A stretch of 64,000 nt of DNA from Branchiostoma floridae (Eukaryota > Chordata > Leptocardii > Amphioxiformes > Branchiostomatidae). The notes below the pieces were generated by a model that searched no databases, was not told the origin of the DNA, and saw only the letters and a list, made by a program, of their open reading frames with translations. Positions 34,701-46,698 of the stretch are shown piece after piece; positions within the stretch are counted from its first letter, which is position 1; the number at the start of each line of letters is the position of its first letter. The translations under genes and the position numbers were made by a program. Location: positions 983,679 through 1,047,678 of the forward strand of contig NC_049988.1 in NCBI RefSeq assembly GCF_000003815.2, given 5' to 3'.

Positions 34701-37700
34701 GTGCGATTGGGCGAAAAAAAACAAGATGGGTGAAAAAAACAAGATGGCTACATTTTCAAAAAAGGCACCATAAAGTTGTGATGACTATATTGCAAAAAGA
34801 AATAAAGGGACAAAACATGGTATCAGAGCCAACAAGGCATTCATTCCTGTATCTAAGACATGTACTGGTGTGGTAAAAGTGACACTAGTGTGATAGACTG
34901 GCATCACCAACAAAGTTGGTAACCACACTCATGGCTTTCATAATGGTGTCACTTTTGCAACTATCCAATAAGTTTCATTTCTTCAACTACACTCTCGGGT
35001 ATCTTCCCCTCGGGTATTCTTCTTCTTTCATAATGGTGTCACTTCTACAAGTACAACTATTGGGCTACAACACATTAACAAATTTACTTGCTGTGGCCTT
35101 AAAAGACTTTTTGCATGGCCGTTTGTGTTTTTTTTCTCATTATCTAAAAAACTAATTTCTCATTATTTAAAAAAACTTTTTGACAGACGGGGACAATGTG
35201 GCACTGCACTTAAGTTTTGTAACTTATATTAATATCGCCACATACAGACAGACTGTTAACCCCCGACCGAACTTCGGTCAGGTACCCATTTTTACACCTG
35301 GGTGAAGTGAGGAAGGTCGTGTAAAGTGCATTTCCCTATGGCACAACGTCGGGGGCATGGCGAGTATCGAACTCGAAACCTTTCGATTCCGAGTAGAACA
35401 TTGTACCAGTTACACCACACGCGACGTGACGCCACGTCGGTGTTTTTTTTTAATTAAATCAGGCCAGGGCAAACGCAACAAGAACTCAGCCATTTAGCAA
35501 TCATGAAACTGAGAGCGAAAAATGCCCGGTCAAGTCTGCAACAAGGTTGTTTTTAGTAGCAGCAAGGACGTGATATAACGTCCTTAGTAGCAGTTGGTAA
35601 TCAATGGCATGATGTGATGATATACTCTACTAGACGTTAGGATGCGTTACCTTACGAATAATTATGTGTTTATGAATCTAGGTGGTGTTTACCTCAACGC
35701 TGCAACATAATGGTACGGTGATCTTAGAATCCGATACTCCTTTCAAGACGACATTCTACAAAGAAAACAACTCGGCATTCGACGACTTCATACTGATCAA
35801 CTCAACTCCACCGTACTTGCCATTAACGAACAGCGGTGTGACTGCCGACGAATTACCAACAACCACATTTCGATCAACCACGGGTAAGTTTAATCTCCAA
35901 GCAGATTCCTCCGTGGCAAGACAGCATCATAAAGCAGGGGAAGGACTTTAGCCGGCAGAGGAGCAAAATTGGCCACGCGAATTTTACTCCTCTGCCGGTT
36001 AAAGTCCTTCCCCAGCTTATGTTACTGTCGTCGCCACGGAGGAATCTGAGATTAGGTTAAGTAATGTTCGGAAGATATCGATGGGATTTTTCGGTCACCC
36101 TTGATTTCAGCCACATTTTGTTGGCAATACTTCTTGCATTTAAATCAGTGATAGTCTAATTGCAAATTGTTGGTTTTTCTGTGTAAAATACATAATGATG
36201 GCACGTCACGCCTTCAAATAGATACATGGTGCATTTGTTTGTGTATCTCATGTTTTTTTTTCTCATATTATACTTACTTACTTACTTACTTACTTTGGTC
36301 GAGCTCCCACTCGAACCAGACTTGAAAGTGTGCTCCATCTTGCCCTATCCTCCATCAGGGACTTGATTTTCTTCACTTCGGTTAAGTTGGTATCAGATCT
36401 CAGGTTGTCGGTGAAAGTCAGCTTTGGTCTCCCTCGGCTTCTTTTCCCTTTTGTTGGTTCCCAGAGTACAAACTTTGAGGCAATGGTGTCTGGATGTCTG
36501 ACACAATGAGCCACCAATTTCATTCTTCCTATCCTTATTTTCTCAGTAACTAATGGCAGATATTGATATAATTGCTTATTAGTAAGTTCTTGTTTCATAT
36601 CATATTGCCATCTCATTCATAACATTGCAAACAAACTCAAGTGCCTGTTGTTTGAAAGCCTCAGCTAGATGCGCCAGCTGGACGGGATGGTTCGATCGTG
36701 ACGACCCCACGGGGCCCGGCACCGGGGACTGGGAAACCCTGACCGGACTCCGCAAAGAGAACCCCGGGAGAATCTGCCGCGCGCCGACAGACATCCAGGC
36801 CCGCGTCATCAGCACCGGGCAGGACGCGTCACTGACGGGAGAACAGTTCGCCTTCTATGATACAACAAAAGGCCTCGTCTGTAGGAATGAAGACCAAAAA
36901 GACAGCACGTGTCTGGATTATGGAGCCCGTTTCTGCTGCCCGGATGGTGGTATGTATCCTTTTTATCATGCAGACCCTGTGTGGCTACAACATTGATCGA
37001 AGTGTGCTTAAAAATTATTCCTCAAAAGAGGGTATGCACGGGGAGTCATCGACAACGTTTAACACTAAATTTAGAAGAACCCCCTGTGTAAATATTACGC
37101 TAGGCTTAATCATACACACAAAATGTGGCCACCTCGCTAAACGGATGTCCCTGTTGTACGAATGGGGGAAATCAATTGGCTGCCTGTGGCTTACAGAAAA
37201 GAGCATACAGACCCTCTCAAAATAGTACCATTGAGAAGTTCAGCATCAGAAGTGTAAACATTGCTAATGTATCTGATGCGCGCTGTCATCCATGTCGTAT
37301 ATTTCTAGTTTGGTCTTCTATTTTAGATAACAAAGAAAAACATCTACGGAACTTAATAGTGTTATAATTTGAAACATTGGGCTGTTAGCATTTTCACTGT
37401 CTAATATGAAAACATGAAACCCAATTAAACACTGATTATGCAAATCAGTGGCTTATTTGGTTAGTTAATGGCGGCAGTTTATAAATTTCAAAATGGGACA
37501 CTCAAACATGTGAGATATGTAACAGACACACACACAAAACATTGATAATACGCCACTCGAAAACATTATAATATGTCGATCGACACAAACAAAAGACCAC
37601 TTTTTTCTTACATCATCGCGAAAACAACAAACTTGCATTTTGTTACAGCCAAACTTTGTCAACATGGATGGACGGAACACAACAGCCACTGCTACAAGTT

Positions 37701-38696
37701 TATGACAGACCATGTCAGATGGTCTGATGCACACTCAATGTGTGGGAAATATGGTGCAGGTTTGGCGTCTATCACAAGTCAGGAGGAGAATGACTTCATT
37801 CAAAGTCTCATCTCAAAATGTGGGTCATATTCAACTGTTACTCTTTGTATTTGATTATGACAAGTCTTAATTATGATTCGAAAAGATACCCTTTTAGCCA
37901 ACATCAACCTACATTTAATTCTGTCTGTTCTTAGTTTTAGATTCATGATACCAACATTCCCATAGCGTACAACTGATCAAAACATAACAGTAACATATTT
38001 GTATGTAAATTTTCATGTGTTCTATAAAAGTCTACTAGTAGATATTCTTGAGCATGTTAAAATCATAATAGCACCATTTTTATGGTGATAAGTTAGACTG
38101 GTTGCCAAATATCGTATCACAATAGTTGAGCAATATGCATGTAGTACTGCTATTTTTATTATTACAAATGTATCAATTATAGACACTTTGCACTTGCTTA
38201 CCTGCAGCCCCTAGCCAAGAGGTGTGGATTGGACTTCGTAAAGATGGAGAATCTTGGACGTGGTGTGATGGGTCCCCAGTCACCTACAGTAACTGGAACC
38301 CTGGTGAACCTAACAACGCCGTCGGCTGGATCCTTGCTACAGAGGCGTGTGTTGCGATGTACTCCAAGGTGTTTGTTCTTTTATTCTTTTTTTCTCTAAA
38401 AATAAAAAAAAAGTAGCATCAACGCATTTTGACTTTTATAAGAAAATTACAAATCTAGAAGAGGACTTCTCTTTGCAAATTAGAGTATTGTTTATTGGAC
38501 CAGGTTTCTAACACTTAACATTCTAATATTGAATCATTTCCTTCTAAGACAAGAAAGACTGAAGTAACAAGTGACAGGTCACTGCTGAAGAAACTAACAC
38601 TCGTCTACGTGTTGCATTTCCCAGAGTGGCAGAGGAGGAAAATGGAATGACAGGCGATGCCGGAAGAAATGGCCTTACCTTTGCAAGAAACCATAA
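31763..38696 (+). CDS. Type II membrane protein with WxxW/CysD and C-type lectin domains, seven exons
   Basis: Exons 31763-32417, 34506-34639, 35682-35883, 36665-36949 (36659 is an alternative acceptor), 37649-37819, 38208-38368 and 38625-38696 join in phase to about 559 aa. Exon one encodes about 218 hydrophilic, acidic residues with degenerate repeats (KPEDVYRYKVPEEVSK, KPEDPHGHKDSEDVS), probably cytoplasmic. Exon two has one hydrophobic segment (WLAVGCGLLVVASVIIAGIL) after a basic KSRR, giving a type II anchor. Exon three is a Thr/Ser stalk with NGT and NST sequons. Exon four is a WxxW/CysD-type module (WTGWFDRDDP, GTGDWETL, GLVCRNEDQ, CLDYGARFCC) as in gel-forming mucins and CILP. Exons five to seven form a C-type lectin domain (HGWTEHNSHCYKF, ITSQEEN, VWIGL, EPNN, WND, WPYLCKK). 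EPN plus WND suggests calcium-dependent binding of mannose-type sugars. The start is the first ATG in frame. Confidence 0.88.
32459..32677. mobile_element. 219-bp MITE (second copy of the 27999 family)
   Basis: TAACGCTGGTTCACCTTTAT at the left and ATAAAGGTGAATTAGCGTTA at the right are inverted repeats. It begins about 40 bp after the donor of lectin exon one. A TA dinucleotide at both edges may be the target duplication. Confidence 0.8.
33470..33790. repeat. Dispersed repeat, inverted relative of 30425-30830
   Basis: It contains a GTCTGTCTGTCTGTCTG microsatellite and blocks matching the reverse complement of 30.43-30.83 kb. It lies in intron one of the lectin gene. The rest of this intron (32.68-34.5 kb) is AT-rich and shows nothing else recognisable. 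Confidence 0.5.
35252..35452 (-). mobile_element. tRNA-derived SINE
   Basis: On the minus strand, GTGGTGTAACTGGTACAATG fits a tRNA A box and GGTTTCGAGTTCGATACTCG a B box, spaced as in a tRNA. The body then reads CACTTTACACGACCTTCCTC and CACTTCACCCAGGTGTAAA, shared with the repeat at 63863-64000. The B box region is followed by GCCATGCCCCCGACG rather than a tRNA acceptor stem, so this is a SINE and not a tRNA gene. Confidence 0.8.
35890..36058. mobile_element. Hairpin MITE directly after a splice donor
   Basis: TAATCTCCAAGCAGATTCCT faces AGGAATCTGAGATTA, and the inner arms GGGAAGGACTTTAGCCGGCA / TGCCGGTTAAAGTCCTTCCC pair perfectly apart from one position, giving an almost complete hairpin. 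It starts right after the GTAAGT donor (35884-35889) of lectin exon three. Same family as 8082-8248. Confidence 0.85.
36281..36600 (-). mobile_element. LINE ORF2 C-terminus and 3' tail (TAAG)n
   Basis: The minus-strand frame encodes IRIGRMKLVAHCVRHPD, KGKRSRGRPKLTFTDNL and a final VRVGARPK, like the C-terminal end of endonuclease/reverse-transcriptase LINE proteins (GH-RH-D then RGRP-W/F-DN). It is followed by TAAGTAAGTAAGTAAG, a short tandem 3' tail. The 5' truncated copy ends about 60 bp before the CysD exon of the lectin gene. Confidence 0.7.
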
Positions 38697-40890
38697 CAAG
38701 ATAGGCAATAAAAACTTTATTACAACGAGAATCTCTGAATAGAGGTGAATATTTTCCAAGACAACTTAAACCGGGAATCAACCGGAAGTTTCTGTCAAGA
38801 AGATTTTTCCTAGTTCATCCTTTGATCCAGTAATGGAGAGTCATTCGTATGCTGGTTTTGCAGCCAGCAGATTCTTGACTTTGAAAAATGTTTACCGTCC
38901 AATCTTGACACATACAGTTCCTGGGAACATTCCCAGAATTAATCTGTGGACTTGCAGTCCTTTAGAAAAACAAATCTGTTCAATTCCTAAAAATCATGAG
39001 GACTAACATTCCATGCATTCCAGTGGACTAGCATTCCTGTGGACAAAATTCCTGTACAAGTCCTAGAATTCCTGGGGACTAACATTCCCAACATTTCAGT
39101 GGACTAGCATTCCTGTATACAAAATCCCTGTAGAATTCCAGAATACTTGTGAACAAATCATTCCACACATTCCTATGGACTGTCTAGCATTCCTGTGGAC
39201 AAAATGTACACTTACTAGAATTCTTGCAGACTGCACAAAATACTATACTTTACTTAGGCTTGCCCCTGAGGCGTCGCCAAAATGGTGATTTCTATTGGAT
39301 TTAAAAGATGAATACTGGTGCAATGTGCGTTGACCTCAGCGACAGCAAACTAGTCATAGATTCATTTGGCCCCACAGAGGCATCGTCTTTATTGTGAACC
39401 AACACATGAGAATGTTGAATCCAACCTTGCACTCAAACACTTAGAAAGGTTGACGAAAATCACTATGTAGAACACAGTCAGCATTTGGTCTAGAAGGTGT
39501 AAAAGGTCACTGTAAAGTCATAGGCGACTTTAAATTTGTCTGCTTTGATAAACAGATTTTTTTTATAGTTTGTAATACATGGCATTTATTTCCGAGAAAT
39601 ACAAGAGAAAAGAAGTACAGAATTCAATATTTGGTAGTGGTGACTGGCTCTAAGGCTCTTTGTATATTTTACATGGAACTATTTGAACTATTTCGTTTGC
39701 GAAGCAAAGCCGAGTGATCCGTTCTGTACACTACGTGTACGTATCTTAGACTACTATACTCACTAGAGGCAGTTTAGTTCAGTTTATAAAGCTATTGTTT
39801 CAAAGCATTTTGCACATTCTTAGTAGCAAATATATCAAACTAACACCTGGTAATGGACATTGTACCAAACTAATCCAAGTAGGTTCATGCGAGGAGGTTT
39901 GTTTCATGTAAAGCACACTATTGCATGAATAACTGAAAACTACATAATGATACTGAACGTTATAAAACTTATAGGTGTTAAGGTAAGAGATAAACTCGTT
40001 AATTCTCATCCACGGAGTGGAAAGATGTATTTACTATGCGTGTTTTGTAGAAAGTAAATTCTTGCTGTAGTTTTTGTGCCTAAATATGCTGAAAGTAACT
40101 TTGGTGTTGTTATATCCAAGGGCACAAAGTGTGGCAAGTACAGAAAGGACATACGGCACAAAGTGTTGCCGCACTCAAGCAAACTGGCTTATATTAATGG
40201 AACCTCTGCCATTTTCAGCCATTCTAGAAATTGCTGCACCATTTGGACACTTCTGAAAGGAGCATTAATGGTATTATTTCATAATATTATTATGCGGGAG
40301 GCCAGCTTTCAAGCCTGGTTTGCCCTCCACTTCATCGGTGATAAACCCAAATGAATAAATAAAGTTAAAGTTACCCTTACATCTGTGCAGATGCTTTTGG
40401 GGTGGCGCCCATCTCCATTTCGAGTAGCCCTTGGGCCACACATGTGCAAGCCACTACAGCAGGGGGCTGGTCCGCTGGTAGTGATGTGTGTTTAAATAAA
40501 TAAATATTAAGTATATTTGAATACAAATCGTTGTATTTATATCATGACTACAGCAAGTTGGTTTAGAATGAATTAGTATGACTGCACTGAAAAAAGAGTT
40601 ATAAGCCATTCTTGATACAAACTGTGTCAACTATGACTGGAGAAAATATTCATACAGTTACTGCAACTGCTATTATGTCAACAATTTTGAAGTTTTCATC
40701 GCACCGTTTATACAAGTTGAAGAATAACCGTACATCCTCGTGAATCATTTGTTGCAACTCTCATGGACAAATAAGATTTGTTATGAGTTTATATAAGAAT
40801 AGTATACTGTGAATGTGATATAAGGTGATGCTGCAATAATTGCAATAAAATACAAAAAATATCAATTCTATGTCTCAAGTCTGACTCTGT
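38697..40890. other. Gene-free region after the lectin gene
   Basis: It begins with the lectin 3' UTR (AATAAA at about 38707). A degenerate repeat at 38930-39240 alternates CATTCCTGTGGACAAAAT and GGACTAGCATTCC-like phrases, about six imperfect copies of 50-60 bp. The rest shows no gene; a weak AATAAATAAAG-containing repeat lies near 40350-40510. Confidence 0.55.
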
Positions 40891-42895
40891 ACGTGTGTCA
40901 TTCAGCATCAGCGACTGGCGCACCGGTCTTGTTGGCGTGTTTTTCAGCACCTGGGACAGGGACACCAGTCTTGTTGGTGTGTCATTCAGGGACAGGGACA
41001 CCAGTCTTGTTGGTGTGTCATTCAGGGACAGGGACACCAGTCTTGTTGGTGTGTCATTCAGGGACAGGGACATCAGTCTTGTTGGTGTGTCATTCAGCAC
41101 CAGAGACAGGGGCACCAGTCTTGTTGGTGTGTCATTCAGGGACAGGGACACCAGTCTTGTTGGTGTGTCATTCAGGGACAGGGACACCAGTCTTGTTGGT
41201 GTGTCATTCAGGGACAGGGACACCAGTCTTGTTGGTGTGTCATTCAGGGACAGGGACATCAGTCTTGTTGGTGTGTCATTCAGCACCAGAGACAGGGGTA
41301 CGAGTCTTGTTGGTGTGTCATTCAGCACCAGGGATAGGGGCACCAGTCTTGTTGGTGTGTCATTCAGCACCAGGGACAGGGGTACGAGTCTTGTTGGTGT
41401 GTCATTCAGCACCAGGGATAGGGGCACCAGTCTTGTTGGTGTGTCATTCAGCACCAGGGACAGGGGTACGAGTCTTGTTTGAGGGTCATTCAGCACCATG
41501 GACTGGGACACATGTCTTGTTGATGTGTAATTCAGGGACAGGGGCACCAGTTTTGAAGGTTTGTCATTTAGCAGCAGGGGCAGGGACACTAGATTGGTCT
41601 GTGAGTCATTCAGCACCAGGGGCAGGGGCACAAGTCTTGTTGGTGTATTATTGAGCACCAGAGACACCAGTCTTGTTGGTGTGTTATTGAGCACCAGGGA
41701 CAGGGGCACCAGTTTTGTTGGTGTCATCCAGTACCAGGGACAGGAGCACCAGTCTTGTTGGTGTGTCATTCAGCACCAGGGATAGGGACACCAGTTTTGT
41801 TGGTGTGCAATTCAGCATTGTTGGCGTGTCATTCAGTACCAGGGATAGGGGCACCAGTCTTGTTGGTGTGGCATTCAGTACCAGGGACAGGGATACCAAT
41901 ATTGTTGGTGTGTAATTCAGCACCAGGGACACAAGTCTTCTTTGTGTGTCATTCACACCAAGTACAGGGGCACCAGTCTTGTTGGTGTGCCATTCAGCAC
42001 CAAGGACAGGGGCACCAGTCTTGTCGATGTGTCATTCAGCACCAAGGAAAGGGGCACCAGTCTTGTTGGTGTGTCATTCAGCACCAGGGAAAGGGGCACC
42101 GGTCTTGTTGGTGTGTCATTCAGCACCAGGGAAAGGGACGCAAGTCTTGTTGGTGTCATTCAAAACCAGGAACAGGGGTATCGGACTTTTTGGTGTGTCA
42201 TTCAGTACCAGTGATACAGGCACCAGTTTTGTTGGTGTGTCATTCAGCACCAGGGAAAGGGGCACCAGTCTTGTTGGTGTGTCATTCAGCACCAGGGACA
42301 GGGACACCAGTCTTGTTGGTGTGTCATTCAGCACCTGGGACAGGGGCACCAGTCTTGTTGGTGTGTCATTCAGCACCAGGGACAGGGGCACCGGTCTTGT
42401 TGGTGTGTCATTCAGCACCAGGGACAGGGGCAACAGTCTTGTTGGTATGTCATTCAGCACCAGGGACAGGGACACGAGTCTTGTAGGTGTTTCATTCAGC
42501 ACCAGGGACATTGGCACCAGCCTTGTTGGTTTGTCATTTAGCACCAAGGACAGGGACACCAGTCTTGTTGGTGTGTCATTCAGCACCAAGGACAGGGGCA
42601 CCAGTCTTGTTGGTATGTCATTCAGCACCAGGGACAGGGCGCAAGTCTAGTAGGTGTGTCATTCAGCACCAGGGACAGGGGCACCAGTCTTGTTGGTATG
42701 TCATTCAGCACCAGGGACAGGGCGCAAGTCTAGTAGGTGTGTCATTCAGCACCAGGGACAGGGCGCAAGTCTAGTAGGTGTGTCATTCAGCACCAGGGAC
42801 ATTGGCACCAGCCTTGTTGGTTTGTCATTTAGCACCAAGGTCAGGGGCACCAGTCTTGTCGGTGTGTCATTCAGCACCAGGGACAGTATTGTTGA
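40890..42895. repeat. 2-kb minisatellite of 36- and 42-bp units
   Basis: About 48 contiguous units of CAGCACCAGGGACAGGGGCA + CCAGTCTTGTTGGTGTGTCATT (42 bp) or the shorter form lacking CACCAG (36 bp). Because both lengths are multiples of three, long ORFs persist on both strands, for example 40789-41769 on the minus strand with a 14-residue repeat NDTPTRLVPLSLVL. Higher-order structure is visible: a 36-36-36-36-42 block occurs twice between about 40980 and 41300, and an 84-bp dimer repeats from 41300 to 41480. No splice sites, signal peptide or domain suggest a real protein. Confidence 0.95.
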
Positions 42896-43024
42896 GTATA
42901 TTTTACAGAAAGGGGTTGCCAGTCTTTCCCCTTTAATGTGGCCGAAGTACCTCTTCAAACATAGGACATTTTACATTCCATCCAAAAGTTACTAAATGAC
43001 TTCCATCACTACCTACACGTATAA

Positions 43025-43470
43025 GATCAGTACGCTTGAGCCAAAATACGTGGACATGAAGAACATTTATTAAGTGCAATATCATGAACATACAGTATAC
43101 AAGGTGGTACAAGTACGCCTGAGCCAAAATATGTAATACATACATTGTGGTACAAGTACGCTTGAGCCAAAATACGTATACATTTTGGTAAAGCATGTCG
43201 GAGCCAAAATACGTATACATTGTGGTACAAGTACCCCTGAGCCAAAATACGTAATATACATTGTGGTACAAGTACCCCTGAGCCAAAATACGTAATATAC
43301 ATTGTGGTTAAGTATGCCGGAGCCAAAATACTCATACATTTTGGTAAAGTATGCCGGAGCCAATATACGTAATACTATACATTGTGGTACAAGTACCCCT
43401 GAGCCAAAATACGTAATATACATTGTGGTACAAGTATGCTAGAGCCCAAATACGTTTGAACATGAAGAAC
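43025..43470. repeat. Tandem repeat of about 40 bp (GAGCCAAAATACGTAATA)
   Basis: About ten imperfect copies of TGGTACAAGTACGCCTGAGC + CAAAATACGTAATATACATTG. Unit lengths vary between about 35 and 45 bp. Noncoding; minus-strand ORFs are repeat artefacts. Confidence 0.9.
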
Positions 43471-44149
43471 ATTTATCATCAAGTGCAATATACATTGTGT
43501 TTTAAACATTCACCTGTAAATAGCCTCATAACCCGAACGTGCCTTTCTAGGATTAATTTACAGATAAGATCCGAATCACATCTACAAACATCTAGGTGTG
43601 ACCACGCTGAAACACTGCTCTTCTTTTAATGCTGCTTTAAGTGATGGACTTGAGTGTGTGCACTTCCAATATTTTGTTGTGATTCAAACTCAAATACCTG
43701 TTCTGCATTGGAGGTATAAAATGTATGCGTTGCTTTATCTTTCATTGCAAACTATATTTCAAGTTGATTTCAATTTTACCAATTTGTTTTACTCATTCAC
43801 ATGTTTTATAAAATTAGGGTAGTGACTTTGTAAATCAAAGAAGTTCGTGTGGCTATGATTTATAGTGTACAAAAAGTCATGCAAGTTGATTTCGATAAAC
43901 TGAACTGAATAGCATAAAGTAGTAAAAAAGATGAAAATGAAGAAAGATGAAATGGAATGGTAGTATGGAATGACATGGGTAAGGAATAGTTAGAAATAAA
44001 AATAGAGTAGAAGAAAAAGATGAAAACGTTTCACAGATGGTGCACATGTCGCAAACCAACTCCAGTCGGAGAAGACCAGGCAGTACATCTCCACTTCAGC
44101 CGGGGTGGTTCCAGTTTGGTACAAGATCTCCCCACACAGACAGCACACA

Positions 44150-44640
44150 CAAGTCCCTGCAGACTAGTCCTACTTCTCCCACTGCTGCAAGCTAGCCTCC
44201 TTCACAGCCTTCCACGAGCGCTGGCGGTTATTGCTGGGGAGAGCACTGATTTGAGATTTTCAACACATGTGCGAGGTTCTTAAGCCAAAAAGGTGGTGTC
44301 TGCACCCAAGGGAAATAAGGGTAGAGAATGATGGGAATGGGGTAGGGAATGATGGGAAAAGGGTAGGGAATCATGGGAACGGGTATACTACAGGGAAAAA
44401 ATAGGGCACAGACATGACCCTCCCGGCAAAATAACCTAGCCCATGTGTTGAAAATTACGAATCATTGCTCCCCCTAATAATAACTCAGCCAGCACTTATC
44501 AAAGGCTGTGAAGGAGGCTAGCTACAAGCAGACATGAATGTGGGGTCCAGCGAGGATGGGACAGCCATCGCTCGCTGGAAGACACAGACATATCTGCAAG
44601 ATGGTGCAGTGGGAGAGGTTGAAGTAGTCTAGGAGGGCCA
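44150..44640. mobile_element. Foldback element, about 490 bp
   Basis: CTAGCCTCCTTCACAGCCTT at 44192 faces AAGGCTGTGAAGGAGGCTAG at 44501, with the pairing continuing outward (TCTCCCACTGC / GCAGTGGGAGAG) and inward (TTTTCAACACATG / CATGTGTTGAAAA). The loop contains GGGTAGGGAATGATGGGAA repeats. Confidence 0.8.
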
Positions 44641-44929
44641 AGTGTCTACCGTCTGTGGAGTTGACCCTGCCCGCCCCTTTCCAACCCCAGCTGCAGTGTA
44701 GAATACTGTGTGGTCTGTTTAACTGAAGTGGGTTTGCCATTAGTGCACTATCAATCTGTGCTAAAGTCCACATTTTCATGTAACATTTGGAAATTAGAAT
44801 AACGGAAACAATATTTAACAATATTATTGCTGGCTGTACTGTCTGTTAGTGTGGAAAGCTAAATAACTACAAAGTTCTATAGGACTCACACATTCAACTA
44901 ACTGTTATACACAAGTACTGTTACAGTAT

Positions 44930-45800
44930 AGTAGATCAAGAGTAAAATGCTACTGTGTCTACTTCTGGGGTGCATCAAAGTCCTGAGGCAGAACCAACTT
45001 GTGAATGAAAGTTTTTGATCTAATTTGAAATTGGCCAAGAGTTAGGCGTGTTCTTTTACTGTTATGACTGAAAGTCCTCATAGGTTCATAAACGGATGTC
45101 GGTGTAAAAAAAAGTTCTACAAACTTCACAGAACAGAGTACTGTAGAGAGTTGAACACACTACAGTGTTAGTACTCCTGGGGTCCATCAAAGTCCAGAGG
45201 CAGAACCAACTTGCAAGTTTTTTATCTAATTTGAATGGCCAAGAGTTATGCGTGTTATATGACTAATGCACTAATAGGGTCATTTTTCTCTCTGATGTGA
45301 CTGTTCCATCTGACATACACATTGTAATTTGGCATTTTATTTTGGAGTGCATGCTTCACATTGAAACTGTTCACAAAGGACATTTTACAAAGAGTGACAT
45401 TTCAAGATTCTTATGATTTGAACATAAGAATAATTCAAGGACAGTTTGTTCCTAACGTTACCTTCAACAGAATTTTGTGTTGATGTTGGCATTTTTTCTG
45501 GTCCAGGAGTGTATTCTGCATATCCAAACTGTTCACGATGGTCATTTCATGAAGAATGAATCTTTTTAGAAGATTCTAATCTGATTCGACTATTATCATT
45601 CAAGGACCTTTGGTCCCGACTTTTCCATCAACAGAGGTTTGTGTTGATGTTGGCATTTTTTGCTGGTCCAGGAGTGCATTCTGCACATCAAAACTGTTCA
45701 CAACGGTCATTTTACGACCAATGAATTTTAAAAATCAGATTCTTCCGATTCGAGTTGAAGAATCATTCAAGGACCTTTGGTCCTAACGTTTCCATCAATG
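44930..45800. repeat. Two tandem repeat blocks (about 225 and 180 bp units)
   Basis: The phrase GCATCAAAGTCC-GAGGCAGAACCAACTT followed by TTTTTGATCTAATTTGAA and GGCCAAGAGTTA occurs at about 44972 and 45181. A second unit, GTGTTGATGTTGGCATTTTT + CTGGTCCAGGAGTG-ATTCTG and AAACTGTTCAC, occurs at about 45477 and 45641, with partial copies before and after. Both are noncoding. Confidence 0.85.
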
Positions 45801-46698
45801 TTGACAGAGTTATTTTAATCACAACTCTCTGTCTCGTATCAAATGGCTGGTAAATACCAGGGCTCAGTTGCGTCTCACCTCTGTAGTTACAATGCATTTA
45901 AAAAGAAGTCTGTGCATTGGTCTATTAGCACTGGCAACTCTCCTATCAGAGTGAGAGTAAAATATGACACCGCATGTGGTCCACCCTTATTGTCAGTCTC
46001 GGGTAAGTCAACATTGCCAAAACACACCCACCCTTAAGGAAATCCCCTCTTTCGGGACACGTAGTCGCTAATCGAGAGGTCAACTTAAGGTAATTTACAG
46101 TGTGTTGCCGCCACCCTCCAGGTGGCCTCCCTTTGTATCACTCAGTTACAGTAAGATATTACTGCTTGATTATTGCACTTAGACTTAAAGTTAGACTTTG
46201 TGGCATCTCTGAACTGAATTGCAACAACATTCGGACACCCCCCTGATCTTACTACTTATTGACTAGACAGTCCATAGCAATGATGGATAAAGAAGCCAAT
46301 TAGATGACAATTTAAAGGCCTGCTTCTCTATATCATGTGCCATGGAAATTCCTCTAGTCAGAGTTGGCCCTGTCATCCCTCATGTGCAGGTCTGTGGTGT
46401 TTGGTCCCCCCCTTTTCTTTTCAACTTTTATCAATGATAACTTCAATAACAGCAAAATTATACCTGCCAATCTCATTTCAAATCACACACCTTCAGTGGT
46501 CAAAAACTGGGAATAAATTCATAACTTTTTAAGATATGTTCTCAATATATTTCATAGAAAGAGGAAGAGTTTTGACCAACCAAGGGAAATGGACTTTTCT
46601 AGGGGTTTCCTTGCAATGTTACCATCCGTGAGTTGTACAGTGTTTATGAACCACCACATACATGTACACTATGAGGGATGTCAGGGCAACCTGAGGAC
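45801..46698. other. Gene-free stretch before the minus-strand gene
   Basis: This probably includes the 3' UTR of the gene ending at 46699. One short ORF (45843-46037) has no recognisable content. Nothing else is supported. Confidence 0.4.

Noticed and set aside
35360-35440. tRNA gene
   Set aside because: A and B boxes are present on the minus strand, but there is no acceptor stem and the body is shared with a second copy at 63.9 kb, so it is a SINE.
40940-41300. 36-bp repeats resembling a CRISPR array
   Set aside because: The units are contiguous with no unique spacers, and the genome is eukaryotic.
40789-42774. Long ORFs on both strands (up to 326 codons)
   Set aside because: They are a consequence of 36/42-bp repeat units; no start context, splice site, signal peptide or domain supports translation.
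43025-43423. Minus-strand ORFs with YFGSGVLVPQC repeats
   Set aside because: Repeat artefacts of the 40-bp tandem array.
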